A stretch of DNA of 64,000 nt, taken from the NCBI RefSeq assembly GCF_010093595.1, contig NW_022985445.1:1821080-1885079 (forward strand), in the 5' to 3' direction. The position numbers were made by a program, and so were the translations under genes. How positions within the stretch are numbered: position 1 is the stretch's first letter; every line of letters begins with the position of its first letter. The DNA comes from Mytilinidion resinicola (Eukaryota > Ascomycota > Dothideomycetes > Mytilinidiales > Mytilinidiaceae). This document shows positions 1-11,372 of this stretch, piece after piece. The notes beneath the pieces were generated by a model. That model had not been told where the DNA came from and made no database searches. It saw only the letters and a list, made by a program, of their open reading frames with translations.

Positions 1-934
1 AGAGTGTATTTGCTGAAAACTGAATTGACTACGGAAAGTGGTGCTCTCATATACCTCCGAACCGTCACCCTATTTCATTTAGCAAATTGGTCTAATTGAG
101 TGAGGTGGAGCCCAAGGGGAGATTTTAGGCGATTGAAACATGTCATTAGTCGGAACGCCATCTCCGTCGGTAATTGTAGAGCGTGTGCCATATTGCCCTT
201 GGCTGACAGGCCCATTTGAGATGTGGTTGAGTTGGACGTCAGTTACTCTGGGTGAAACGGTGAGCCGGACCAGAGGCTGGTTAATGAATCAACACAATCC
301 GACAATTGAGGGGAATATTCTGATCTCCAGTGCATGACCACAGAAAGCATTTGTGAATTGCGGGGACCTATATCGGAAAGTGGCCGCCGTTTCAACAAGG
401 GTTCGCCTCAGATATAGGGACCGCGCCAGCCGGCTGCTGACGTCTTAAAGAGACGATAGAGTGGAAAACGAGAGCGACGGGAGACGAGGTTTCGGCAAAT
501 GTCAAGAGATATGTAAGATTAGCGAGAATCTGCTCTGATACTCCGCCGACGGAAGAGTTGAGGTGGAACATAGGAAGGGCAGAATGCCATCTGCGGGAGA
601 GCCCATTGTTGAGGGTGCCAAAGGAACATCATACTATTCAAAGGCATCATTTAGAGCTCAGATGCGATGCATGATGGGATAGGAGCCGTCAATGCATGTA
701 TTTGCCCAGCTGGAGGAGAAGGAGTGCAAGTCGCGAGTGGTGTCCAGCTGAAGTTAGAAAGTCGCTGGGCGCTAATTCAGACAACTATCGTGAGCGTGAT
801 TCCCGAGGTATCGTCTTCATCTTCAACGCGCGCCCTATACCAACTCCGCGAGACCCTATGGGCCCCGACTCTCAGTCTCGGTGGCTCCCTATGTGAGGAG
901 TAGGGTCCAACCCGTGATATTCGACAACGACAAC
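1..934. other. Upstream intergenic region, no gene seen
   Basis: Only short open frames without recognisable protein features occur here. The last few hundred bases probably include the promoter and 5' leader of the MFS transporter that starts at 935. I see no RNA gene or repeat. Confidence 0.5.
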
Positions 935-3012
935 ATGGGTCTCGGCATCCTAAACGACACCAAGCTCCAGCACGTTCCTGGTACGATTAGGCGGGCTTAC
1001 ACAAGTGGATCAGACCCTTGAACTAATACCTCATGCAGGAACTGCAACTGTCTTCGATGACGAAAGCAGACTACGCGAGGAAAACGCGGTGCACGACCCG
1101 AATCTGAAGTATGATTCTACGGGCACCATCATCCTTATACCCCAGCCTTCTAACGACCCCAATGACCCTCTCGTAAGTTCAACGATTTGAAAAAAGGTGT
1201 CTCAGAGCTAATTCGGTCAGAATTGGCCACTATGGCGACGCGACCTCATCCTCCTAACGTTATCCCTCTTGTCTGTGATCGCCTCGACTCTCAGCCCTCT
1301 TCTCGCTGCGGATACACTCTCCCTGTCGCTATACTTCGGACGTACATTCACGGATGTGGCACTCTTGACTGGCTATCACCTCCTCGGTGTTGGAGTAGCT
1401 GGCTTCCTGTTTGTTCCGTCTGCAAGAATATGGGGGAAGAGGCATCTATACCTACTAGGCACGGTGGTGCTAGTATTCAGCAGTGCTTGGGGCGGCGCAA
1501 GCAACAAGAACTACAAAAGTCTACTATGGGCACGAATCTTTCAAGGTATTGGATTGGCGCCCTTTGAAGCCCTGGTTAATGCCAGTGTCGGCGACCTCTA
1601 CCATGTCCACCAGCGAGGGAAACGCATGGCTCTGTCCAATCTGGCCCTCTTCGGCGGTGCATTCTTCACTCCAGTGTTAGTGGGCAAAATTGCGGATACC
1701 ATGAGCTGGCAATGGACCTTCTATTTCGTGGCTATCTTCTCGGGGGCACTGCTTCCGGTAGTGGTCTTCTTCGTACCGGAAACGGCCTTTCGACGGGACG
1801 CAGTTTTCAACACGGATACGGCGACCACCAACACCCCCAGTCCTCGTCTTGCCCCTGAAAACCGCATAGAATTGGAGACTTCTCCTAATTCGGCTGTCGA
1901 GTCCACACGAGACTCACAACAGGACATGACTAGAGCGATGCAAAAAGAGATGAGTGTTGAGCACGCCGACGACACTGCTCCTCCACCTGAGAAGGCAAGT
2001 TGGGCGAAGAGTCTGCTTCCTTTCAATGGAAGAAAATCAGACGATAGATATCTCAATCTACTTTTGAGACCCTTCACCCTGTTCTTCCATCCGGGTATAT
2101 TCTGGGTACGTCTTGCAAATGAAGCTTTGTTCAGGTCTGAGTTCCTAGTGTACTAACAATATCCAGGCATGTCTCATCCAAGGAACTCTCATTGGGTGGA
2201 CCGTCATGATCGGTATCGTCCTCGCGGCAATCATGCTTGGTCCACCTCTCTTCTTTGGCGAAGTCGAGACTGGATACATGTACACTGGTGCATTTGTGGG
2301 AGCCCTTTTGGGCTTTGTGCTGGCGGGGCTAATCTCTGACTGGTCGGCGTCATACCTGACTCGCCTTAATCGCGGCATCTATGAGCCAGAGTTCCGGCTT
2401 ATTCTGGTCATACCGCAACTCATCTTTGGATGTGCGGGCCTCTATGGCTTTGGCATTGTGAGCAACAATATCGGGAAGTACAAGTGGTTCTGTAAGTTCA
2501 AGCAACCCAGTTCTGACCAACATGGGTGACTAATGTTTCCATTCACCTAGGGCCGGACTTCTTCTTCGCATTGGAAGTCATGGGCATGGTTTTAGGAGCG
2601 GTAGCCAGCGCTTTATATATTGTTGACGCTCATCGTGAGTTTGGATTAGCTGTCCTTAATGAAAGATTCTGCTCGCTAACATTACAATCAGGCGAAATAT
2701 CTGTCGAAGCGTTCACTTGTTTACTTGTTTTCAAGAACATATTCAGTTTCGGTCTTACGTGGAGCAGTTACGACTGGCTAGTGCAAACCGGCGTCAAGCC
2801 TGTATTCATGGCTGTGGCGAGTGTCCAGGTCGTTGTGTGTTTACTAAGCGTACCGATGTGTATGTTCTCCCTGCTCGAATATGCTACTTGTGAAGGGTTA
2901 TTGCTAACAGCTCGCAGATATTTTCGGGAAGAAGAATCGCTCATTCGTTGCTCGGCATAATGTTTTCTTCAAGATTTCGGACAAGGTCGCAGACTGGTTG
3001 ACATTTTGGTAG
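935..3012 (+). CDS. Major facilitator superfamily transporter (DHA1-like)
   Basis: A plasma-membrane or vacuolar proton-coupled exporter of small molecules is the likely role; the substrate cannot be told. Exons 935-980, 1039-1172, 1221-2105, 2167-2491, 2551-2634, 2692-2859 and 2918-3012 join in frame to about 578 residues. The start reads MGLGILNDTKLQHVPGTATV, the usual opening of this fungal MFS group. NDPNDPLNWPLWRRDL precedes the first membrane segment. The first six-helix bundle has the RIFQGIGLAPFEALV and RGKRMAL loop motifs. A hydrophilic loop rich in Ser, Thr and Glu (roughly 1800-2030) precedes the second bundle, and the C-terminus reads FGKKNRSFVARHNV. Start and splicing are inferred by eye, but all phases agree. 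Family call is secure; substrate unknown. Confidence 0.88.
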
Positions 3013-3149
3013 ATGATTATTGTCTATATAATAGGGGAGGGATATTGGCACACCTCCTAATCACTCCGCGCACACCCCCCTTTTTCACTCCACGCACACC
3101 CCCCTCTCGTTTGATCTTCTGATTGGCTGGAGCGGCTCGGAGCTTCGTC

Positions 3150-3414
3150 NNNNNNNNNNNNNNNNNNNNNNNNNNNNNNNNNNNNNNNNNNNNNNNNNNN
3201 NNNNNNNNNNNNNNNNNNNNNNNNNNNNNNNNNNNNNNNNNNNNNNNNNNNNNNNNNNNNNNNNNNNNNNNNNNNNNNNNNNNNNNNNNNNNNNNNNNNN
3301 NNNNNNNNNNNNNNNNNNNNNNNNNNNNNNNNNNNNNNNNNNNNNNNNNNNNNNNNNNNNNNNNNNNNNNNNNNNNNNNNNNNNNNNNNNNNNNNNNNNN
3401 NNNNNNNNNNNNNN
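3150..3414. other. Assembly gap (265 N)
   Basis: A run of N inside the inverted-repeat element, next to a short-period repeat. The repeat probably caused the gap. The true length may differ from the number of Ns. Confidence 0.98.
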
Positions 3415-3530
3415 AGCTTATTTACGAGCTCACGTACAAGCTTACATGTGAGCTCATGTACGAGCTCACGTACGAGCTCACGTACAAGCTCACGTACGAG
3501 CTCACGTACGGCCTCGCGTATAGCATCACG
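3415..3530. repeat. 12-bp tandem repeat, unit about GAGCTCACGTAC
   Basis: About nine imperfect copies of a 12-bp unit combining GAGCTC, ACGT and GTAC palindromes, at the right edge of the N gap inside the transposon-like element. The array probably extends into the gap. Confidence 0.85.
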
Positions 3531-3799
3531 TGCAGAGAGACGTAAAGGTGAATGCCCAGAGGAAGCTCCGCGTTGCTCCGAGCCAATTAGAAGGTGGTGA
3601 AGCGCCAAGAGGGGGGGGGGGGTGTGCGTGGAGTGAAAAAGGGGGTGTGCGCGGAGTGATTGCCAATATCCCTCCCCATATAATATACATGTTTTACGCG
3701 GCCAGAAGCAAACCCCCCTCAAAAATGCCTCATAACTAATTTGATAGGTAGCTTTACTCTAGCAAATAGCTAATAGCAATCAGTTGTCCGCAAGCCTCA

Positions 3800-4810
3800 T
3801 CAATAAAACTCCTCATCCGCCCACCTAAACCCCAATCCCCTTGCCAAAATAACCACAACCCTCACAACCACAATCAGCGCTCGCCATCTCCTCCCCACAA
3901 TACTCTTCCTCAACACCGCCTGCTCCGCATGCACCCGCTCCACAATCTGCATAATACTCCGCCTCCTCTCACTCAACCGCCTAATCAGCTGCGGATTCGC
4001 CTTCCTCTCCTCCATCCTCCTCTCCACCGCCTCCGCCTCCCTCTTCCTCTCCCTCAACACACCCAACCTCTCCTTCTCCCTCTCCCTCTCCCCTCTCGCT
4101 TCCCTCTCCTCCACACTCCACAACCCCGGATCCTCCAAATCCCGCCTCCCCTCCCGCCCAAACCGCACCATATACCCCGCCAACTCCCGCTTCTCAACCA
4201 TGACCCGATTAATCCCCACCCAGTCCCTCACATCTCCCCGCGCCCGGTGCGCCCGCAGCCACGCCGCCATCCGCGGCACCCAGATCGTGTCGCGCAGGGT
4301 ATCCCATATCGCCGCGACGTCCGCGGCGCTAAGCTGCGCGTAGCGCAAGCGCCGGAAGATGCGCGTGTCCAGCGCCCGCGCTTCGGGGAGCCCGAAGAGC
4401 TTCGCGGTTTCCACGAGGCGGATTGCGGGGACGAGACCTGCGGGCGGGAGCAGGGGTGGGGCGTCTTCGACGATGCTGAGGGCTTTGGCGCGGAGGTGCT
4501 CGAGGACGAGGCGCAGGGAGGGGCGGTCGGTGGAGTGGGGCGGGAGGCAGAGGGACTCAGGGGAGGACGGGGAGGACGGGGGTGTGAGGTAGCGGGTTAG
4601 GGAGGGGCAGTAGTACAGGATGAGTTTTGGTTGGGCGCGGAAGAGGAGGTGGGGGCCGGCGTAGATGTCGAGGAGGGGGCTGCGGATTAGGATGCGGCGT
4701 TCTTCGAGGGTGAGGGCGAAGCCGGGGAGGTTGGTGGTGAGGCGGGTGAGGAGGTCGCGGCGGGTGGAGTTGGTGTAGTTTTGGGCGTTGGAGTGCCAGG
4801 CGTGCTCCAT
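3800..4810 (-). CDS. Unrecognised protein with basic/acidic C-terminal helix region
   Basis: An uninterrupted 336-residue frame begins MEHAWHSNAQ and ends WADEEFY. I do not recognise a family. The N-terminal half is mixed hydrophobic/polar. Residues about 225-305 are very rich in Arg, Glu and Lys (for example EREREKERLGVLRERKREAE) and probably form a long helix or coiled coil. A short hydrophobic stretch rich in Val follows near residue 315 (LIVVVRVVVILARGLGF) and could be a membrane anchor. Coding-strand third positions are strongly C-rich in the 5' half and G-rich in the 3' half. No intron is needed. Real coding is likely from frame length and composition; function unknown. Confidence 0.6.
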   Translation of the reverse strand: MEHAWHSNAQNYTNSTRRDLLTRLTTNLPGFALTLEERRILIRSPLLDIYAGPHLLFRAQPKLILYYCPSLTRYLTPPSSPSSPESLCLPPHSTDRPSLRLVLEHLRAKALSIVEDAPPLLPPAGLVPAIRLVETAKLFGLPEARALDTRIFRRLRYAQLSAADVAAIWDTLRDTIWVPRMAAWLRAHRARGDVRDWVGINRVMVEKRELAGYMVRFGREGRRDLEDPGLWSVEEREARGEREREKERLGVLRERKREAEAVERRMEERKANPQLIRRLSERRRSIMQIVERVHAEQAVLRKSIVGRRWRALIVVVRVVVILARGLGFRWADEEFY

Positions 4811-5149
4811 GGTGTGGTAGGTAGGTATGGCACGGTATGAGCGAGAGTGGGGGGGAGGTGAGCTAGAAGGCTGCCTAGATGATGCTGCTTAGGTATGTGA
4901 CGTACAAAAGAAAAGGCCTTACGGGACATGCCGTAAGCTATGAGCACGCCCTATCGTTCGAGAGGTCGAATTCCAAGAGGAGTTGGGTGTTGGGTACCTT
5001 TTTGGTGGGAACAAAGAAGTGTTGCGGGGCTCATCGACGGTTCGAGACACACATGAGAGATGAAAGAAATAATTTGAGAACAATGGATTGGCTATGCTAC
5101 GCTATAGCTGCAGCAACACTAGCGAGAGTATGGAAAACTCAGAGCCCGT

Positions 5150-6193
5150 CTAGGCATTCCCAAGAACCTTCTTCACGGTCTCCTCAATATCCTCCTTCTC
5201 CAAGCCGAGCCTGTCGTTCCAAAGACCGACAGTTGTATAGTCACCCAGACGCTTCTCTGACACTATTGACACCTTGATTTGGTCAAAAACGCCAAAGTGG
5301 TTACCGGCTTGAATCTTCTTGGCGGCTTCTGCGAGTAACTCGTTGGAATCCACGCTTGTCACCGTGAGCTTGTCCCCAGTGAACTTCTCGATTAGCGCAA
5401 CGATTTCAGCCTGGGAAGTCCTGAATGAGGAAATGTAGACGTATTGGTTCTTGGTCTCAGCTTCGTGCTGTAGGATTGACACAACAGCCTTGCCGATGGT
5501 CGCCAGGTTGGTAGCTGTGAAGGGTGCAGTACCGTGGTCGATGACTTCGGCAGTCTTTTCCTTCAGGTTGGGACCGAGGAAGCCAACCTTAAGTCCCTAA
5601 ATGTGGTGTCAGCCTCTTGATTTCGGGAGTGCTCAGCAAATGGAACAAAGGCACTAACCCAGTCAAAGAACGGTCCCGTAACCAGAGCAGTCCAGGAAAT
5701 CTCCTTTTCCCTGTTCTTGAGATAGTCGACAACGGCCTTCTTGCCCTCGAACGCTGGAACGATTGCTCTGACATCGGCGCTTGCAGTGTCGCTGCCGAAC
5801 TCGGTAGGGATGAATCTCTTGACGCCGGCGGCGATAGCGGCATCAATGATTTTGGGTTGGACTGCACCAGCTGCGGTCGCCAAGACGGAAATCACGGCAT
5901 CCTGTCCTTTCAAGGCTGAGGCCAATGCGGAGGCATCGGTGTAGTCGACCTTGATCACTTTGACTTCTGAAGGGAATGTAGATGTTGATTCCTTGCGGGA
6001 GAGGACTGTGACGTTCAATGGCGAAGCAATGAGTTGCTCGAGAATGGCCGGTCCAAGATTACCACCAGCCTGATCAATGGAGTTAGTTATGTTCTAAAAG
6101 TGTCGTGACCTTGATAAGGCTGTGAGAGTGGTAGGAGAAGACAGAAGAAAGACTACCCACCCCAACGAGGATAACGTTCTTGATCGAAGACAT
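5150..6193 (-). CDS. NmrA-like / isoflavone reductase-like NAD(P)-binding protein
   Basis: Three exons (6161-6193, 5659-6069, 5150-5596) give about 296 residues. The first intron falls inside the dinucleotide-binding motif; after splicing it reads NVILVGAGGNLGPAILEQL, the GxxGxxG Rossmann loop of atypical short-chain dehydrogenases. KVIKVDYTDASALASALKGQD and the GVKRFIPTEFGSD segment are typical of the NmrA/isoflavone reductase group. The reaction cannot be told: members include reductases acting on aromatic compounds and redox-sensing regulators without catalysis. The start (MSSIKNVILVG) is the only ATG giving a complete Rossmann fold. The family call is firm. Confidence 0.88.
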
Positions 6194-7837
6194 GTTTGAA
6201 GTTCTGTAGAAAAGGCACTGTTTGTTGTAGGATATAGAACTATTGATGTGAACGAAGATGAGACACTGAATTTACTGGGAACTCCCCCCGCCTTATATGA
6301 TTCTAGAGTACAGGGATGGGTCCTTTACGCCATTCGTCTACGCTTCTGTCGTGCTACCTCTGTCGTGATTCCGCCGTATCCTTAGAAATCGAGCCATGCC
6401 CACACCTTAGCTAGCTAACTCGATCTAGGAGGTATGGTAGGGAATTAGAAGCGTCTAGAGAGATATTCCAGCTATTCACGCAGGCAAGCACGGTGAGGGC
6501 GTTTCATCAACACTGCAATTGGCCCAGCAAAAGCGGAACACGGAGGACGAATATGCAATCCACGTATGCCGGACGAAAAGTATCGCAGACTATCGACGGA
6601 GGTCAGACGGAGAGTTGGCAATAGGTGGTGTGGTGGTAGGAAGTGCAGACAGAGCAACACTTTGCGGTCGGGGTTCCGGAGAAGAAGATCGAAGTCCGGG
6701 TTGCCAACTTTGTAAGCTACCCTATCACCGATTAGGTGATTAGTGTTTAGGACTGCACCTGCGCGGAATAACACCGCGGATGACCATCGCCAATTTACTC
6801 AGAACTAATCTTCTCCATGAACATCATCATAGCACCAGTGCTTCCAATCATCTACCTAGTCACAGTACTCTTTACTCCCTTTCCGCTCCTCCTCCCAACT
6901 CCTCTCCGCTAGCCCCATGCTAACCTCTACCTTCTACGAGTCCTTCGCAGGACATCCTTCGGCTTCAGGATACTCGTCAACCTCCGCGTGCTATTTCTAC
7001 CACCATGTAGTCTCTCTTTAACATGCTTCTACCGGTAGTAGCAAATGAGCGACAACCAGAGTGTACATACCTGGTAGCGTTCTGATTCTTGTCACGTCGC
7101 ATGAGCGACCTCATTCTGTTCCCAGCTGTTGCAGTCGCTATGTCGCGCTGAACGCTCCCAGAACGTGGCATGAATACTTCAACTTGTGCCGTTTCTATCA
7201 GGCACAACATTTTCTGCACCATGGGCATACCCGTAGTGGCTCATGAACCAGATATTGGTGCGGTTACAGCGTGCTGAACGCCTCAAACTTCCGGCATTCA
7301 AGCCAATTGTTTCTCTGCTCTACCTTTATGCCGACGGTCACCACAAGTCCTCCTCTCCGACTCCGAGGCCGTGTCCGATCTTTTCTGCGCCTATGTAGAT
7401 GGCTCAGTGGCTTGCGGATATGGGCTGCGGAGGGCCCTCGTGCCACTGTGGCTTCTCCACGTGTTGACCCCCGAATCTAGTCCCCGATCTTAAGTACCGA
7501 GACGCCACCTCATCAGTAGAACTCTCAACGGCATCTAGACTCTAGCTTCCCAGAAGTCATCACCAATCGGAAAACTCCGTGGGGCGGCGAGTCAGCTCGC
7601 TTTTAGTACGACGACCAAACTCCTGGGACAACAACAAAGACTGTCACAGCCTAGATCGCGACCAAGGCAAGTGTGCTCGCGACAGCTGCAAGCAAACTCG
7701 GAGAAGGGGCTATGTTGACAAAGGATTGTAATGGCCTCTGTCTGCGTTCAGTGGTAACAATTTGAATACTTCCCCAGGTTCGACATCTCAAGTCCTAAGA
7801 TCGGAATGTATCTTCATTCTCCTTCATACTTACATAC
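6194..7837. other. Intergenic region, no supportable gene
   Basis: About 1.6 kb with only small overlapping frames on both strands, none with recognisable motifs or plausible splice partners. The right end may carry the promoter of the broken ORF beginning at 7838. A decayed gene or transposon relic is possible but I cannot identify one. Confidence 0.45.
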
Positions 7838-9523
7838 ATGGCCGACGTCGCAATGAGTTTGACTCTCCTCGTGTCAGATGTATCCTCTCGCTTCCGTCCC
7901 AACACCATGGGTCGTAGTCCCTCTTCGTTTTCAACTATATCGAAGATGAACCAGGCTTCCACGTCGGTTGACTCACTAGTGCTTCTAGAGTCAAACCAGG
8001 AGGATGTTTCCGTGACTCGTCTGCGCAAAGAAATCATATACGACTTCGAAAACCCAAAACTGCTGTCGGAGAGCTCCTCAAGAAACTCGCGTGATCTTTC
8101 AGGTTGCGTCGAACGTCGATTCGTGGACAAGATAGGAATGGTGATACCTGGAGTGTCTGATCGGGAACCTTGCAACATTCAACGAGCGCACTATGTTACA
8201 ATGTGGAGCCTCGGTTCACCCATCGAGTATAGCACATCCGAAGCTGATCATGGAATCACATTTGACGACCACAGGAAACTACACTTGTCACTGGAAAGCT
8301 TCCTATACCGCACACCCAAGGAAACTCGCGATACGACCGAAAAGGCATTCTTTAAAATTATATCGGCGCTAAATTCACTATTATCGGATATCACCACATG
8401 GTGGCGAGCTCGAGGCATCCCAGCGACACTCTGTTTGACCTCGGTGGGAATGTTTGCGCCAGACCGACTCAAGGAATCGTACATACAGATCTTGCATACG
8501 CCACTTCATCGAGATTTTGATTTCGACGGTCTCGAGAAGCACCATCTAGCCCAAGAAGATGGCCTGCCTTTCTATGCCCCATACTGGGCAATACCGCAAC
8601 ACTCGACACTCTCTCTTCCCTGGCCTCTGCGACCATTACCACCTCACAAGGAAGACCTTGCTCTACGATTCCCAGAGCGCTATGGAGCCGACCCATACTA
8701 CCGATCGGCGATAAAGCAAACGTTCTTGGCGAGACGGACGCCGTGACTTATAAGCAATACATCGTCGCTAAACAAGGAGATGCCGATGCGAAGAGGCATA
8801 TGGAATACGTCCAACAAAACGGCTACACGGCCAATAAGCTACCCACCGATACTCCAAGCAGCTTTTCAACAACGTTGCAGTCAAAACTCAACAGAAAGGT
8901 CTACGAGCACAATAGTGCTCTGGAAGCACGCCGAAACGTGGAAATCGGATCGCGGCTACGTATGGTCTGCTTCGCTTTTACAGATCCTATCTGGCCTCCC
9001 CACAACTAAGAGATGAAGGATCTAGGGCTCACGGCAGAAGTGTACCATGATACGCTGCACCACATCGAGAGCATCAGACATGATGCAAAGTCAAAGCGGG
9101 CGTTCTTTGGAAAGAAGAAGCCCATGGAAGACGCCGTGCCTGCGGTACTCGACTATCTCAAAGTCGTAAACCTGCTCCGACACCAACAAGGGTCCAAGGT
9201 CATATGGACTATTGAAGGAATTCCGGCAGGAAAGGGACCTTACGAGATCAGTCTCTGGGATCAAAGCGATCCATTGGAGCTGTTAGTGCAGCTAGAGAAG
9301 CATGGAGTCATCAAGAAGAAGAGGTTCTTCGATGACTTGGAGGTTGGAGAGGGACTATGAAGCGAACCTTGCATTTGAGACGCAGGATTATTGGATAGCG
9401 GAGTTGCTGACTTCGAACGCGGGCCTGAGCGTCGAGACACATAATTTTCTGGACTTGGAAGCTCTTTTGAGCCTTTGCAGTCCCATAGCCTGCAGACCGA
9501 ATCATCAGGCGAAGAATGAGTAG
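7838..9523 (+). pseudogene. Broken gene of unknown family (frameshifts and in-frame stop)
   Basis: Coding-like sequence runs through three frame segments: 7838-8746 (302 residues, from MADVAMSLTL), then 8743-9360 in another frame with an in-frame TAA at 9007-9009, then a further shift near 9345 into a frame ending at 9523 (tail LSVETHNFLDLEALLSLCSP). No intron with sensible borders repairs the three breaks. Each segment has protein-like composition with no low-complexity bias. I do not recognise the family; it looks soluble, with a Pro/Trp-rich part (LPFYAPYWAIPQHSTLSLPW) and no signal peptide. Either a recently decayed gene or sequencing indels would explain it. Confidence 0.55.
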
Positions 9524-9671
9524 CCGATGTATATAGCGAATGAATAAAATTTTCCAATACTCTAAATGCTTCTCTTTCGTCCACTAGCGTGCGATCATTT
9601 CCTAGTGCCTTAGCAACTAAGGCTCCCAAATCCTTCATGCCCCGCGTTACTGATGCTGGCCTCTATCATTC

Positions 9672-10445
9672 TCAAGCACCGGTTCTTGACATTAAAGCAA
9701 CAACTTTGGGCCGCTTCTCATCCCACTCGTCCCAGACAATCGAGTACATAGCAGTGTGCCTCCCCGGAAGTTCTCCTTTCGTGCCATTTCTCTTTTCAAG
9801 TGCGTCCACAGGAAGCGCCACCTGACCGCCCGGAAACACGCGCTGCCATCTTGCGACGCCCTCAAATTCGAATCCCATCCGCAGCGCAGCTCTCCTCGAG
9901 GCGGCGTTTTCCGTGTGTGTTTTCCACTCCACGCGTCGCAATCCTAGGCCCCCAAGGGAAGGGGAATCGAGCGTGTATAAAAGCAAAAGCCCAATTGCAT
10001 TTGTCGCTACATGTGTTCGTTGAAAGGCCGGGAAAATAATAATACCCACCTCTGTAGCCGCGTTTACTAGGCTGGTAGCAGACAAAGCTACGGTGCCAGC
10101 GTAGTTACTGTCAGGATTCTCCTCTTCAGAAGCATTGGTCTTGTCATAGATTGCGTATAGGCATTCCTCGGGCGGTGAGCCTATATGCTTGTCGTAGAAC
10201 TCTATGAATTCTTCTTTGGTGTTTATTGTTGGGAAAGCAATGTATGTGAGGAGATTTGAGCTGGTTTTGATCTCTTCTACGAAACGTGCTGCGTGGATAG
10301 TTGGCTACCGTGCCGAGAAGCAGAGTTAGATTGATGTATTCTTCGACATTGTCTTTGATGAGACTACACATACGTCAAATGGCTCGAGAGCAACGAGATC
10401 GTTCTCCAGGCGTCGCTGTTCATAGTGGAAGGCTCCTTTGGACAT
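9672..10445 (-). CDS. GNAT-family N-acetyltransferase
   Basis: Exons 10374-10445 and 9672-10304, with a 69-bp intron, give 234 residues. The protein opens MSKGAFHYEQRRLENDLVAL and, across the splice, reads PFD-PTIHAARFVEEIKTS. The core has the acetyl-CoA acetyltransferase layout: a strand with EVGIIIFPAFQRTHVATNAI (the usual R/Q-x-x-G/A pyrophosphate loop in altered form), then RRVEWKTHTENAASRRAALRMGFEFEG, the WxT-xxxNxxSxRAAxRxGF signature of the RimJ/RimL-type branch. It would transfer acetyl from acetyl-CoA to an amine; the substrate is unknown. The intron choice is supported because it alone keeps ARFVEEIK in frame. Confidence 0.85.
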
Positions 10446-11372
10446 GATGTCTAGGGCATGTGTCCGAAGTATTGGCACGTCAGATGTGACTGTATAGATG
10501 TGACTGTATAGATGTGACTGTATAGAAATGAGTGTGTGTAATTGAGGAACGGGGTCGAATATGTGAAGTCTTTTAGTCCACGTTGTCCCAGCACGGTGGG
10601 GTTTTCATCACACTGGGGGAGGCTGTATGTATCCGCGAAAAAGGCCGACATCTGCATGGCATCACTACAGTGTTGATTCAACTACAGCGCAAGCCCAATA
10701 CTATGGCTTTTTGATTTACTTCAGCTTGGTAGTAAATCTTTGAACTTAGAATCAAGTACTTGCAAAAGTATTTCCGAAGAATCGGGCGAATATAAGTCTG
10801 ATGTTATGTTGCGTGCCTTAGATCGGCCCGATTTTCGAATACTCTACGTACACAGTGGAGAGAGGTTACATTCACAGATGCGTAGTTCGGTAACTACATA
10901 TGGAAGTATTCTCACGTCCTGGATACGAGACACTGAGGTGTTCATGCAGGTCCTGATCGACGCGTGGCCCCCCTTCCAAGGGTCCAAGCCACCCGTCGCC
11001 ACACTATACCTTCTCGGGCCTCCCTGTCCCCTCTCCGTTTCACGTTGAATCCTCGCGCATCCTCATCTCGATGACGATTGAAATCTTGTCACCCTGTCTC
11101 TGACGCCATCCAGGCTGTGCAAGGGCTGGCGCACACTCTTTTCCTCTCCTTGACCTTTCATTGTTCCCTTTGTCCTCTACAACTCCATATTCTGTCACGC
11201 TTAGGCACGCTGGCATCCGAGACTGCGCGACCTCCATACCGAGAGGGGCGAGTGGCCTACTGCGCCTCCTGATTTATTTGTACGCAACTACAGAGCGCCG
11301 CATATCGAAATCATAAGAAGCGCACCCTCACTGGATGGGCTTTCGTAGGAACACTTCGTGCAAACACACAGC
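10446..11372. other. Divergent intergenic region
   Basis: About 0.9 kb between two divergently transcribed genes (acetyltransferase to the left, fibroin-3-like gene to the right). It holds a perfect three-copy 14-bp repeat near the acetyltransferase start and otherwise only short frames that I cannot support as genes. It presumably contains both promoters. Confidence 0.5.
10483..10524. repeat. Three perfect 14-bp tandem copies (GATGTGACTGTATA)
   Basis: Three identical head-to-tail copies lie about 40-80 bp upstream of the acetyltransferase start codon, in its likely 5' leader or core promoter. Each copy contains TGACTGTATA. A slippage-prone minisatellite or a cluster of binding sites are both possible. 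Confidence 0.9.

Larger units (their letters stand above)
3026..3685. mobile_element. Nonautonomous DNA transposon (MITE-like) with TIRs and 8-bp target duplication
   Basis: Two inverted ends face each other: the left begins GGGGAGGGATATTGGCA at 3034 and the right ends with its complement at 3677. After a short indel the match resumes through the CACTCCGCGCACACCCCC and TTTTTCACTCCACGCACACC blocks, so the arms are at least 60 bp, with weaker similarity further in. The 8-bp sequence ATATAATA flanks both ends directly (3026-3033 and 3678-3685), as expected of a target-site duplication. Eight bases fits hAT-type transposition, though the ends do not look like a standard hAT terminus. No transposase is visible. 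The interior holds a 265-bp run of N and a GAGCTC/CGTAC tandem repeat. It sits 22 bp after the MFS stop codon. Confidence 0.8.

Noticed and set aside
3034..3677. Reading the inverted element as a coding gene (open frames cross it on both strands)
   Set aside because: Those frames run through the N gap and the palindromic repeat and have no protein features.
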